This document shows, piece by piece, positions 13,853 through 24,798 of a stretch of DNA of 64,000 nucleotides (its first letter is position 1; the number at the start of each line of letters is the position of its first letter). The position numbers were made by a program, and so were the translations under genes. The DNA lies in assembly GCA_008638375.1 (NCBI GenBank), contig CM018052.1:15652450-15716449 (forward strand). Reading direction: 5' to 3'. The notes below the pieces were generated by a model. It saw nothing but the letters and a program-made list of their open reading frames with translations, had not been told where the DNA came from and made no database searches. Source of the stretch: Nyssa sinensis (lineage: Eukaryota > Streptophyta > Magnoliopsida > Cornales > Nyssaceae).

Positions 13853-14338
13853 TATTAGCTCTAAAAGTTTTCAGTTAAAGACATATCAATAATTTTGATG
13901 ATAATAAAGCATTATTTATATAGACTAATGTTTTATCTAATAACAATTCACATAGGTTATCAAGGTCAAAGAATATTGTTAACCAAAAAAATGATAAAAT
14001 CCATCAAGTAAAAGAACTTCACTCAAAGCATAAGCTTTAAAGTCAAAATCTATTCAAATAAAATGTTGTTATGACGACCCAAGCAAATAGACACACTCAA
14101 TTCCAATAAATCAAGACATGTCAAGATAAAACTTCTATTTTCCTTATTTTGTGTTTTGAGTGAATTAGGTTTAAATTGATCATTAATCGTAAACTCTTAA
14201 TATTTAAAATGGTCAACTAGAACTAATTCTAAACTAATTTTTCAAAACAACACAGTGATGTACTTTAAGTTTTGAAAAATCAAAAGTTTTGAAAAAAAAA
14301 ACATCGATGAAAAAAATAGTAAAAAGCCTAAACTGTCA

Positions 14339-14660
14339 AAACCAATCGTCTAGTTCCAAGAACCATTCAATTGATTCTTATGCCTTATTTCTTCATTGTC
14401 AAAACCAGTTGTCCAGTTTCTAAAACCAATCGACTGAGTGACTATTTTTGTACATAGCCTAAACCTACTGTCCAAACCAGTCAACTAACTTTCAAAGGCA
14501 AAATAGTGTACCAAATAACCAATTGATGGACTCCAAGAATCATTCGACTGAATGTTCTTAAACTCATGAACCTCAAACCTTCTAGACAAATCAATTGAGC
14601 TGATCAGTCGATTAAATCTTCATCTAGTTGACTGATTGGTGAAACCAATTGATTGTTTTT
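14339..14660. repeat. Cluster of GTCGAC-type palindromic words in LTR B (copy 1)
   Basis: At least ten variants of the word (A)CCAGTCGACTGG are dispersed here, mostly CG-decayed: CCAATCGTCTAG, TCAATTGATTC, CCAGTTGTCCAG, CCAATCGACTGAG, ATTCGACTGA, CAGTCGATTA and AGTTGACTGATTGG. The same set recurs in the matching LTR at 41150-41430, where AGTCGACT is intact at 41397-41404. Confidence 0.75.
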
Positions 14661-14712
14661 ATCGATTTGCAACCGAAAACTCAAATTTTGAATAGATGAA
14701 AAAGGGGGGAAT

Positions 14713-15930
14713 TGTTGGGTTTGTAAGCATAGTGGAAGCGATTTCAAAAATCTATTTAAATCTTTTTCTTTACATGAATCATACAATCTTGAAAAGAAAG
14801 GTTAGAATTACCTTGTTCTTGATAATTTTGATTATTGAAGAAGACTTCTTGAAAAGATTGATGCAATCTTTCTTCTCTTTCTCCTCTAGGCCTTCTCATA
14901 TTTTCCCTTAGACAAACCGTATCAAGAAGAGTGGGCTGCCTCTTATTTTTGTCTAGCACAAAACTTATGATAAACGGCTCCCTACATATCATATATATTG
15001 GGCTTAATTAGAGCAAGAGAAAGGATCTAATGGGTCCTACTAAGTTAGCTTCCAATTAATCAATTAAATCTTAATTATCTCATAATTAAATTAATTGACT
15101 AATTAATTTCAATTAACTCCACTATATAATTGAAATTGCACTCCAACTTAGTAGAATAGAGTAAACTCATATACACTATATTTTTGCAATTGACCCCTCT
15201 ACATGGATATTAATAATTAGGATTATACTATCAAATTAATTCTCTAATTATTTTAAAAACCTAATTCAATAATCATTAATCACTTGCAATTGGTCATCAT
15301 TTCAATAAATAATTTACTGAAAATATCGGATCCGGATTTCAGTGATTAACCCATTGAATTAGCGCAAAGATGATATTCATCTCTCTAATATATAGAGTGT
15401 AAATTCCATCTTGAAAATATGTGTTCCCACAATCTAAATAATGACTTCCCAAGATACCGACGTGTTGATCTAAAAGACCTCACTCATTAGTAACTCAAAG
15501 TCATCACTATTCAGAACTTGAGTTCACTATCCTCTCAAGATTAAGAGCTTATTGCGAATAGTGGATAAGAAACTTATTAAAGGTGACAGTTCTAAATAAT
15601 GCGTTTCTTATAGTGATCCAGTTCAGTGTATTCTCAATACACCAATACAATAACCTAGAGTTCACTACTCTGATTGAGATAAACCACTTTATTACATAAA
15701 GGTTAATTGTATAACAGTTTTATAGATAAGATGTCCAATTTTATCAATAGCCGCGAACAATTCTAGAATTGCCTTTATAAACAATTCATATCTCCTGTGT
15801 ATAAATCTCATTTATACACATGAACCACTCCTAATGACAATTCAAGGACTAATCATCACATGATATAAAGCAACATCCAAACGTATGATAATATGAAACT
15901 CAATAATAAATCAAATCTATTAAATATTGA
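14713..15930. mobile_element. Insertion within LTR B, probably a solo LTR
   Basis: The sequence starts TGTTGGGTTTGTAAGC and has no counterpart in the otherwise colinear LTR at 40700-42069. Alignment resumes at about 15935 (ATAAATGGAGGTTCTCTACA versus the ATAAATAGAGTTTCTCTACA-type block in the other copy). About 55 bp of the host LTR are missing at the junction, and I could not identify a target duplication, so the right border is approximate. There is no coding sequence. Confidence 0.6.
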
Positions 15931-16983
15931 TAAAATAAATGGAGGTTCTCTACAATATTTATTACTATTTCTTTACAATCTTTTACTTTTATATCCTTAT
16001 TCTTGACTTTAGATTTAATTTATTGAAAATCTAGATCTAAAAGTTTTACTCATCTTAAATACTATAAGCTTATACTTGATCAATATTTAGAGAGTGTGCA
16101 TTTATTTTACTAATCAACTCTTCAAAATAGAATTTGTTGGTAAACAACTTTGTATCTTCTCATTGTGATGAGATTTGCAGGTAGGTGCTACCCTTGTGAG
16201 TCAAAAAGGGATATTTCGTTAGACAAATAGTTATGAGCTCTTTTATTAAAGGTTTGACCTCCACCTATGAAGGAGATTAAGATAGTGAAAAAACTCAAGT
16301 GGGGATCCTTGAGTTGAGGATATAGGAAACTTTTCGAACCTCGTAAAAATTATTGTGTTTACCTCGTCTTTATCTCTCTATTCTTTTACATACTTGTGCA
16401 TTTCTTGCATTTATTTTTAAAAGTCGTCAATACCCTATGCATCCCCTCTAGAGTATATATTTGAGCAAAAAAAATGATTTAAAACTTTGTAGTGAAATGC
16501 AAGTAAACTGGTGTTAGAAGATTAATTTTTTGACAACTAATAAACACTTTCCCCGCAATCAAGAAATTCTCACAAACCAAAATCTAAGAAAAATGCAAGA
16601 AGAGCCTCTGTTTCCATTACAACAAGAAGTATAATCCTTGCCATCTATACAAAAAATTGTTCACTACGGAGGCTTGTTATCCAAAGGATGAGGTTGATGG
16701 CAATGATTCCATGCCTACTTTTGGGGTTGAAGAGGACTTAGAGTTTACCAAGGAGGCTTCGGCTATTTCATTGAGTGAAATTTTTTTTTTGGGGGGGGGG
16801 GGGGGAGGCTATGCACAAAAAAGATTGAAAGTGAAAGGTACACTAGGGCATTACAATGTTATTGTCTTACTACACTCTAAAACACCCATAAATATTTATA
16901 AAAAAAATTGCTAATAAATTGATATTGATTCCGAACAAAATAGTCAAGTTGGATGTGCGAGTTGCTAGTAGGGAGAGACTTTA

Positions 16984-19900
16984 TGTCACGCCCCGAATTC
17001 CAGCGAACCCAAGGCGCGAGTAACGAGACAAAAGAAAATAAAAATAATAAAGAAATAAAGACGATTAAGTATGATTACATACATTCCGTACACTATTCTG
17101 ATACATACATAAGGTCTGGTCCATTTGTTCACAACATACAAAATAAAATACAATCTCGGGCTTATGCCCTTATACAATATCAAAAGCGCCCCTTGGGCCT
17201 AACATAGTCCCTAATCAGATCATCTCCACGTCTCGTACATCTGGGACATCATCTGAAATGTTTGCCCCACTAAAGGGGTCAGCTCAACATGCTGGTACAA
17301 TATAATGCTAATGCAAGAAACAAAACTAAGGTCGTGGCATGTGCAAGTGTACAGTTATTTCTATATGGCATTCGATGTCATGATGGCAGTATATGAGCAG
17401 TATGCGTGACACACCCATGCAACTCTATGCCACCCATGTCTCATGATACGGCCCTTCCCCGCTGGCATGAGTACCGCCGACTATGTCTCGCTTCACGGTC
17501 CGGAATCCGTCAGGCTCGCAAGTACCTAATGGCCGATTTTGGGTTTTTCACCACAGGATCTGTACCCTCATAATGCAAAACACCAAGTGTTTAACTCACA
17601 CCATGTCCAAGGAATCACACTATGCCAATATGCTCTGATTTCATCATGTCATAATGTAATCTCAATGATGCATCTCATTCATACATAAAGCATGCTTTCA
17701 AGTACATATTTCATAATGTCAACAGTTCTCAAAGCATATAATTCACACACTACTCTAACACATGCGATATACACATCATCATCATCCACATCATCACCCA
17801 ACTTTAGCAAGATAGCATGAAGCATAAGCATGTGAACAATCAAGCAAACATGTGAACAATCAAGGCAGCAGAACAAGTATTCCTAATCTCAATTCTATTT
17901 CTTACTTAACACAATATATCGTACCTGATAATCGACCTCAACCCGGGAAAGTGTACTCGTAGTATGGTAGGATCACTGTAAAAATACCGGAGATCAGATC
18001 ACCTTCTCCTTCCCCTTTCGTGTTCCTATAATCATAACATGTGACTCAGTTCATTTGTTTCCTGAATGATGCTATTCAACAAATTTTATGTCTTTATTTC
18101 ATAAGTTTCTATTTTGCTAAATTAGACTCCACTATTGAGTCCGGGACGTCGAAGAAACTAAGTTTAGGTTTTCGTAGAACTCAATTCGAACATCTGGGTT
18201 CAAAAGGGCAAAACAGTCATTTTGCACTTTTCACGGGTCCTTACATTTTGAGACCTCTTTTCACAAATTGGACTCCACGGTTGAGTTCGGAATGCTCGAG
18301 ATAATAAAGTCTCACTATTTGTTTACTAAATTTGGAGTTCGTGTGACTGTGTTTCAATTCAGGGGCATTTTGGTAATTTTAAAGGTTACTACGGGTCTTT
18401 TATTTTTCAGGACCCCGTCTCGTAAAATGGACCTCACCATTGGTCTCAAAATGGTCGAGATAGTCAAAATACACTAATGACTTGTCTCATTTGGACTCCG
18501 GATTATTTTAGAATATTTAATTAACTAAATTAATTAAATTAAATAATTAATTAAATTAATATTTTATTAATAATTTAAATCAGGTGGGTCAAAGTGTAAT
18601 AACCAACAGTTGGGGGGTCAGTTTGTAATTTCTGAAAGTCCTGGGTCAAAGTTTAATTTCTAAAAGGTTCAAGGTCAAATTTGTAATTAGTCAAATTTAC
18701 TATTCCCAATTCGGTTACCCAAACAGGGTTTAGTCCAGAACAGGGATAGGATATCCCTGTTCCTGTTTCAATTTAATTTTTCAATTTATTACACCCGTAG
18801 CCAAACAACCCCTTTCCCCTTTTAATTTAAAACAAGGGAGCGACACGTGGCAGGGGTAGTTCAGCCCCGCCCGAACCGGACCCGAAACCCGACCCGCACA
18901 GTGGCTTCTTCCCCGTTTTTTCGGCGAACCTCCGGTAGGGTTCCGGCGCCTTCTCCAGCGCCAGCGAGGTTTTTCCGGCGACTTTTTAGGGTTTTAAAAA
19001 TGTAGTTCTCTAGGGTTTTTCGTGTAGATTCCATCCCCACCCTTCATTTTCAATTTGGACCAATGGATCATCACGAAATAGGGCTCAAAGGTCCATGGCC
19101 GAATCTCCGGCCAACTTTTCTTTTCTATTTCTACACTTATCCTTTTACTGTTTTTCATTCTTTCTTTTTCTATTTTCTTTCTACACCTCTTAGGATTACT
19201 TTAGGACCATTTAAACAAGGTTCTATGCATAAAATGTCAATACACCTAGAATTATTCTTACACCTGCAACTAGGGTTTACTAACTGATTTCTCAACCAAT
19301 TTTCATGATTTTTCTTGCATTATTTCCCTTTCAATTTCAACTACATGATCCTACTATTAAACTCAACATTTCATGTTTTAAAAATTCTAAAACAGAATGA
19401 CCCACTTACCTTGAAATTTCTGATTTTCTCTCGGTGAGTTGCTTTCTCCCCCCTTCTGTTCCTCTTGATCCACTCTCGAGCTTTCTCTCTGTTCTCACAA
19501 TCCCCTCTTAGCTTTTCCCTTGCCCACGGTTTCTCATTTCTTTCTCTTCTCCCAACCGAGACCACACATATACACAACACACCCACTCTCACACGTCTCC
19601 CCCTGCACAGCCCCTTTCCTTGACTTCTTCCCCCTCTGTTCAGCCACTTTGTTCTTCCCCAAATGCAGCTTTGCATTAAATGCAAAGCTGCCCCTATGTA
19701 TATACCTATATATATATATATATATTCCTCACACACACACACTAAATACACACACTCAGCCGACACCTCACACACACACACACACGCCAGTTCGGTTGCA
19801 CCCACACACAGTGCACACATGCACTGTTCTAAACATATACATATACACATATACATGCACATATATTACTTTACACATAAACACCTACACACCATACATA

Positions 19901-20013
19901 CATATCATACATATGTAAAAGAAAATAAAAATTTTATAATAATAATTATAATAAAAATTAATAACCAAGGAAAATTTTCACACAAAAAAAAAAAAAATTT
20001 CCGGGTTATTACA
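16984..20013 (-). repeat. 3' LTR of the Tekay-like element (3030 bp)
   Basis: Almost identical to 24799-27857; in the first 230 bp only about three substitutions are visible (for example CCCAAGG versus CCCGAGG). It contains microsatellite tracts (TA)n near 19706-19725 and (CA)n near 19728-19795. A G-box-like CACGTG is at 18844-18849, and a 27-bp palindrome is at 19665-19691. The ORFs overlapping these tracts are low-complexity artefacts. Confidence 0.95.
19665..19691. repeat. 27-bp palindrome in the 3' LTR
   Basis: The two 13-bp arms GCAGCTTTGCATT and AATGCAAAGCTGC are perfect complements around one central A. The same palindrome is present in the other LTR at 27507-27533. Confidence 0.95.
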
Positions 20014-20032
20014 TCCTTCCCTCCTTACAGAA
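20014..20032 (-). other. Polypurine tract of the Tekay-like element
   Basis: On the minus strand AAGGAGGGAAGGA lies immediately before the TGTAATAACCC start of the 3' LTR. This is the expected position and composition for the plus-strand primer of an LTR retrotransposon. Confidence 0.9.
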
Positions 20033-20077
20033 ATTTCGTTCTGAAATTTAAAATAACTTAAAACAAAATAAAATACA

Positions 20078-20990
20078 TCACTGATCAAACAACTCGGGGT
20101 ACCTAACTCGAACCTCGGCCTCACGCTCCCAAGTAGCCTCCTCAACTCCATGATGGTTCCAACGAACCTTGACCAAAGGGATGGTCCTGCTTCGCAAAAC
20201 CTGGTCCCTCGAGTCTAATATCTCTACGGGTCTCTGGTCATAGGAAGCGTCGCCCTCTAGCTGAAGATCTACCCAATCTAACACATGGGAGGGGTCGGGA
20301 TGGTACATCCTCAACATAGATACATGGAAGACGTCATGAACTCCAGATAGCTGCGGTGGTAAGGCCAGCTTATAAGCCACCTCACCAACCCTCCCAAGAA
20401 TCTCAAAGGGGCCTATAAATCGTGGCGACAGCTTCCCACCGCGTCCAAATCTCCTCAAACCTCGTCTAGGAGATATCTTGAGGAACACATGGTCCCCAAC
20501 CTCGAATGACAAGGGCCGCCGCCTCCTATCTGCATAACTCCTCTAGCGACTCTGGGCTGTCAACAAGCGCTGTCTGATCACCTGTATCTTGTCCGTGGTC
20601 TCACGGACTATATCGGGCCCCAAGGCATCGGTCTCTCCCACCTCAGTCCAACACACAGGGGAACGACACGGCCTACCATACAACGCCTCAAATGGTGCCA
20701 TCTCAATACTGGACTGATAGTTGTTGTTGTAGGCAAACTCGACTAAGGCAAGGTGATCCTCCCAGCCACCCCTGAAATCCACGATACAGGCCCTAAGCAT
20801 GTCCTCAAGGATCTGAATGGTACGCTCTGACTGACCATCAGTCTGAGGATGAAAGGTAGTACTAAACTTAGCTGAGTCCCTAAGGTTGTCTAGAGGCTCT
20901 GCCAAAACCCTGCAGTGAAACGTGGGTCCCTATTTAAAACAATGGATAAGGGAATTCCATGTAGTCGTACTATCTCTCGTCATAGTAATA
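20078..20990 (-). pseudogene. Gypsy integrase C-terminal half with chromodomain-like tail
   Basis: Two open segments in different frames, plus flanking sequence, read as gypsy integrase. Near 20990-20905 the order IVRLHGIPLSIVLNRDPRFT is seen, then a frameshift. Next comes HPQTDGQSERTIQ (carrying the catalytic Glu of the DDE core), then EFAYNNNYQSSIEMAPFEALYG (20905-20543). After a stop near 20541 the C-terminal part (20512-20078) has FEVGDHVFLKISP, GPFEILGRVGEVAYKL, the GVHDVFHVSMLR motif, and a chromodomain-like end (VKVRW... EEATWERE... YPELF). This tail is characteristic of Tekay/Del-type chromoviruses, where it targets integration to heterochromatin. The N-terminal zinc finger and first catalytic Asp are absent; not functional. 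Confidence 0.9.
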
Positions 20991-22689
20991 AAAGATCAAT
21001 GCAAAATGCATTGTAACATGTAGACGTGCAGCCTTACCTATGGATCACTCACCTCTCCCTCAGCCAGGAGATGTGGAATGCATTACCTCCTCCCATTACC
21101 ATCTCCCCCGTAGGCTTCGCCTCACCGGTAGGCGTGCAACGGCGTGCAGACATCTCCATAATCCCTGCTAGGGTCTAGTGCTAATCCCATCTGTAAAGAC
21201 TCACTCTACATGGCACAACACCTAATGAAATCCTCAAAATACATTGGCTCATCAACGCCAATCCCTTTTCAATTTCCATCCAAGTATCACAACTCACCTC
21301 AACAATTCAACACAATAAAAAGTAAAGGAAACTTCTCACTGTTCACAAGGATACCCTAAGGTCTCTCGCACATTTGATGTCATCTAACCTGTCTCAAATT
21401 AATCCATGAAATCACCTAGTGATTTATCCCAATGGCATAAATACACATTATCTGTACCACAATGCAATCCCATCATCCAGTATTTTTTAAGTACCCTAAT
21501 TTCCCACAAGATATCAACAGTACAGTCTAAAAGTAAGGCTATCATCTCCCACCTTAGTCTATATATAACCGAGACTAAGTGTCATGTACTAATAAGGACT
21601 AGCCTATTCATTTCATGTACGCATATATCGACTGGGTATACAAATGTAGACAGTGTAGTTTATGTACTCTAATCATGAAATTTAAGTCAATATACCAAGG
21701 TTCAGAAGAATAAAACATTAATGAAACTCTTTACCAATTTCTACTACGAACATACATCAATTTTTCACACACATGTTTCAACACACACATATAAACACGT
21801 TTAAGCATTCTCTTATACATGCATTAATAACAACCAGTCTGTATATAAAAAATAAAGTCGTAATCGCAGCACTATAACGGTCACTAAACTAGCATGCTTA
21901 TATAGAGTAAACGTACAACATTCAATAGCTAACACGTAGCTTACCACATCAGCACCCAGTACAAAATTTTATTCCAGGAATATACATATACATAAATAAG
22001 TATATATCCTGTTGCACAGGTAACCAGGCATATACCCAACCTTACGGATATCCAGGCTCATAGCCTATCTTACAGACAACAAGCATACAGTCCACTGTTT
22101 AATCTCGCTCGTTATACTGCATAGAGGCAAGCATTGAATCCCAGATCATCAATAACCAAGCATACCACATATTGTACAATTTCACACACTAAGGTAACAA
22201 GCACTCATCTAATCATGTAATCCAAACCAACCCAATTCAACTTAAAGTCTAACCCCTCCTAACCCACAATAAAGTCAATCTTAAAAGGATCTACGAACAC
22301 CCCATGAAATAAAGAAAACATCTCCCTCAGGAGCACACACCGTCTCTCTTCCCCTGTAGCAGCCTAAACTTGTCTATAGTGTAAATAACCGATCTATCTC
22401 CAATATAATACCAATACTAGACGCATCAAATGAGATGAAGAATCCAACTAAGGCATGCGGTCAGCTACCTTTATTGAGTAATCTCTACAGATTCTCGTCA
22501 GCATCACACTACCCCTAACGTCATGTCAACATGGTAAATATGAATGAATGAGATGTACTGTGGTCTATCAATATGCTAGTCCATAAACTAAACACAAAAA
22601 AATGTACCTCAAGGCTCTGAAGGTCCAAAAGAATATGTGACTCTAGGCTGGCTACTGCATAACGCCACTCTAAGTGGTCTGGTCCTACC
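20991..22689 (-). other. Internal non-coding remnant replacing pol
   Basis: This 1.7 kb lies where protease, RT and RNase H should be, but no such motif is recognisable on the minus strand. It contains degenerate ~28-bp units at about 22018-22110, related to those at 24200-24340. The intervening part is AT-rich with no supportable ORF. It may be sequence captured or shuffled during a deletion, or an alternative non-autonomous internal region. Confidence 0.5.
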
Positions 22690-23532
22690 TACCACCCCTC
22701 TCATTGAGAGTCCTGACACTCAATGCTGTAGGTGCATGCTGAAAATACGGTGCCGGAGGTCCCTGACCCAATAATGGCCGCGGCAGAGGCACTTGGGTAC
22801 ACAGATAGTAATGTGGCTCCTCTAAGTCCTGGGAAATCGGCCTCTGAGGACAATTGGCCCTAATATGGCCAGACTGGTGGCATACAAAACAAAGTCGTGG
22901 AGTCCTCCGTCCTTGACTCTGTACTGGAGATGGAAATGACTCTGACTAGACTCGATCCTCTGTCTCAAGCTAGGGTCCCTCAAGGGACAAGTGACCATCT
23001 TGTGGCCAGGCTGTCTACAATAAAAACATATAATGGTCCCTTGGGACGCGGATGTGGATGTGGATGTGGATGTGGAAGAAGCACCAGTCCGAAACCTCTT
23101 CAATCGTCTCTTACCAGTGAGAGTCTGGGCAGGTATAGATATCTGTGCAGAAGAAGCACGAGCTCGAGACCTCTTCGATAGTCTCTTACCCATATATATC
23201 GGGGTAGACCTAGGGATCTGTGCTGAAGTTGCCTCGCTCTGGGTCCGGGGCTCTCTAACTCCTCTAAGCTCAGCCAACTTTCTCTCAGCCCTGACAGCTC
23301 TCGTCACTACCTCCTGTATAGTGTGAAGGCACTCCCGTATAATGGTTGCTATGTCCCCAGAACCACTAGTCTGCCCTACCTCCACTGGAGCAGGTGTAAA
23401 AGTGACGGCCTCCTCGGCTGTACCATCTGTAGAAGCAGCAGCTCGGGGCCAACTATGCCACGGTGGTGCAGTGGTCCTAGGCTCATCGTGTCTAGGTGGT
23501 ATAAGTCTGGGAGTAGCTTGTCTCGGTGGCAT
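22690..23532 (-). pseudogene. Tekay-like gag remnant with two zinc knuckles
   Basis: The frame starts at Met 23532 (MPPRQATPRL) and runs 236 codons. It has a Pro/Arg/Ala-rich N terminus, a helical stretch around residues 60-92, then directly a basic Ser/Arg linker. The linker contains a duplicated segment of about 25 residues (both copies SAQI...GKR...KR...ASS, about residues 103-127 and 128-152), followed by CFYCRQPGHKMVTC at about residues 169-182. A second knuckle, CFVCHQSGHIRANCP, lies at 22891-22850 in another frame, so a frameshift separates the two. The central gag capsid domain seems deleted. The two-knuckle arrangement fits Tekay-type gag. Not functional. Confidence 0.85.
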
Positions 23533-24783
23533 GTCTACAAGTTCAAAGAGAAGAAAAATTAACTCATCATTTTTTATTTTTTATTTTTTTCATTAGACAT
23601 ATGCGTTAAAAGAACATTAAGCAGGTACTTGGCAACACTTCACAATTCCGAAGTAACAACCACAATATGTCATGACACATTTGCTTAATCAATACCTACA
23701 TAACTAATGTCAACCATCACTACCCGTTGGTTACACTAAACAAATTACACCGAGTTCTAACGTAGCCCTCTATTAAAAAGGATATTATCTAAACAATGTA
23801 ATACACGTATACTTAAACATTTGAACACTAGCAAGGTTTAACTCCCAGTGAATACTATCCAAAACAATACATCTCTCCACAACCAAGGTCTAACACAAGA
23901 ACATCTTTAAAAATCTAAAGATAAACACTCTAAGAATCCATCTATACACAAAAGCTCCACAAGTCCAAATCCTTATTCTAGCATTTTAAGGTTTGATGTG
24001 TCTTTTATTATCTCTTACTTTTATAGCTAGGTGATAACCCTTCATGGATCACAGCTCCTTTCATTACTGGCTGATGGGGTACCATCCACCAACTGTAACT
24101 CAAGACCTAAGGCCAATCCAGTCTGTATAAATATCATAGTCATAGTACTATAATCCCTGAAAATTGGTTATTAACCTAGCACACTCATACAGAATCCACA
24201 AACAACGGTCAACCAGGTAAACAACCAGGTTCACAACCTGTCTCTTAAGTAACTAGGCATAATGTCTACCGTGTAGATAACTAAGTGTACAACCTACACT
24301 TCAAATAACTAAGCACACCGTCTATCCCCTAAAGTATACGGTCTATCACATAGACGCGAGTTTCTAATCTTAGTCAACCACCACAAAAAAAATTCGCATG
24401 CTCCCTATCTACCGGGTAATCAAGTATAGTGCATACTCGTGCACACCAATGCAACATGTGTATATAAATTATTTTAGATAAAAGCTCAGTCATGTTCTTA
24501 TCAGTGACTAGGGAGCACGTATAGCATGTCATAATGTACACTTAACAAATTCTCACACATTATACATGTCATGCTTCTCACTACATTAAATCACATAATC
24601 ATGTATCATAACATATCATCAATCAACACGTAATCACAACAAGTCATGCTTCAAGTGTATAAAATCATATAACACACGAAATCCTATCGCATGCTACTAA
24701 CAGTTCACACTAGGTCTCATTCTCTTTTCTAGGATCTCACGGTGTTAAACAACACCCCACGGTCTCTAGGTATTCGAACCTAA
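23533..24783 (-). other. 5' leader of the Tekay-like element
   Basis: 1.25 kb between PBS and gag start, without ORFs. It contains at least four degenerate ~28-bp tandem units at about 24222-24335, each beginning AACCAGG, AACTAGG or AACTAAG and containing a GTCTAYC/GTACAACC-like centre. Confidence 0.7.
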
Positions 24784-24795
24784 GCTCTAATACCA
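24776..24795 (-). other. Primer binding site (initiator tRNA-Met)
   Basis: Reading the minus strand, TGGTATTAGAGC begins three bases after the LTR end (TGACA) and continues into TTAGGTTCGAA. It matches the complement of the 3' end of plant initiator tRNA-Met, with a few substitutions. This fixes the element's orientation. Confidence 0.92.
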
Positions 24796-24798
24796 CGT

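Larger units (their letters stand above)
13853..16464 (+). mobile_element. Copia-type LTR, family B, without coding region
   Basis: It aligns along its length with the LTR at 40700-42069. Shared blocks include TTTGATGATAA, GTTTTATCTA, TATTTTGTGTTTTGAGTG, TTTGAATAGATGAAAAAGGGGG, ATCTTCTCATTG(T/C)GATGAGATTT, GGTGCTACCCTTGTGAG, TTTGACCTCCACC and a TCCCCTCTAG block near the end. It is interrupted from 14713 to about 15930 by an unrelated insertion; without it the length is about 1.38 kb. No PBS or gag follows, so it is a solo or truncated LTR. Confidence 0.8.

Noticed and set aside
19371..20061. Overlapping 130-160-residue ORFs on both strands, repeated at 27157-27905
   Set aside because: They consist of His/Thr/Tyr/Ile low-complexity reading of (CA)n and (TA)n tracts within the LTRs, and occur in several frames at once. 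There is no domain and no conserved start.
24776..24795. Possible tRNA gene end (TTCGAA-type T-loop word)
   Set aside because: It sits three bases after an LTR end in PBS orientation, and no cloverleaf can be formed from the flanks.
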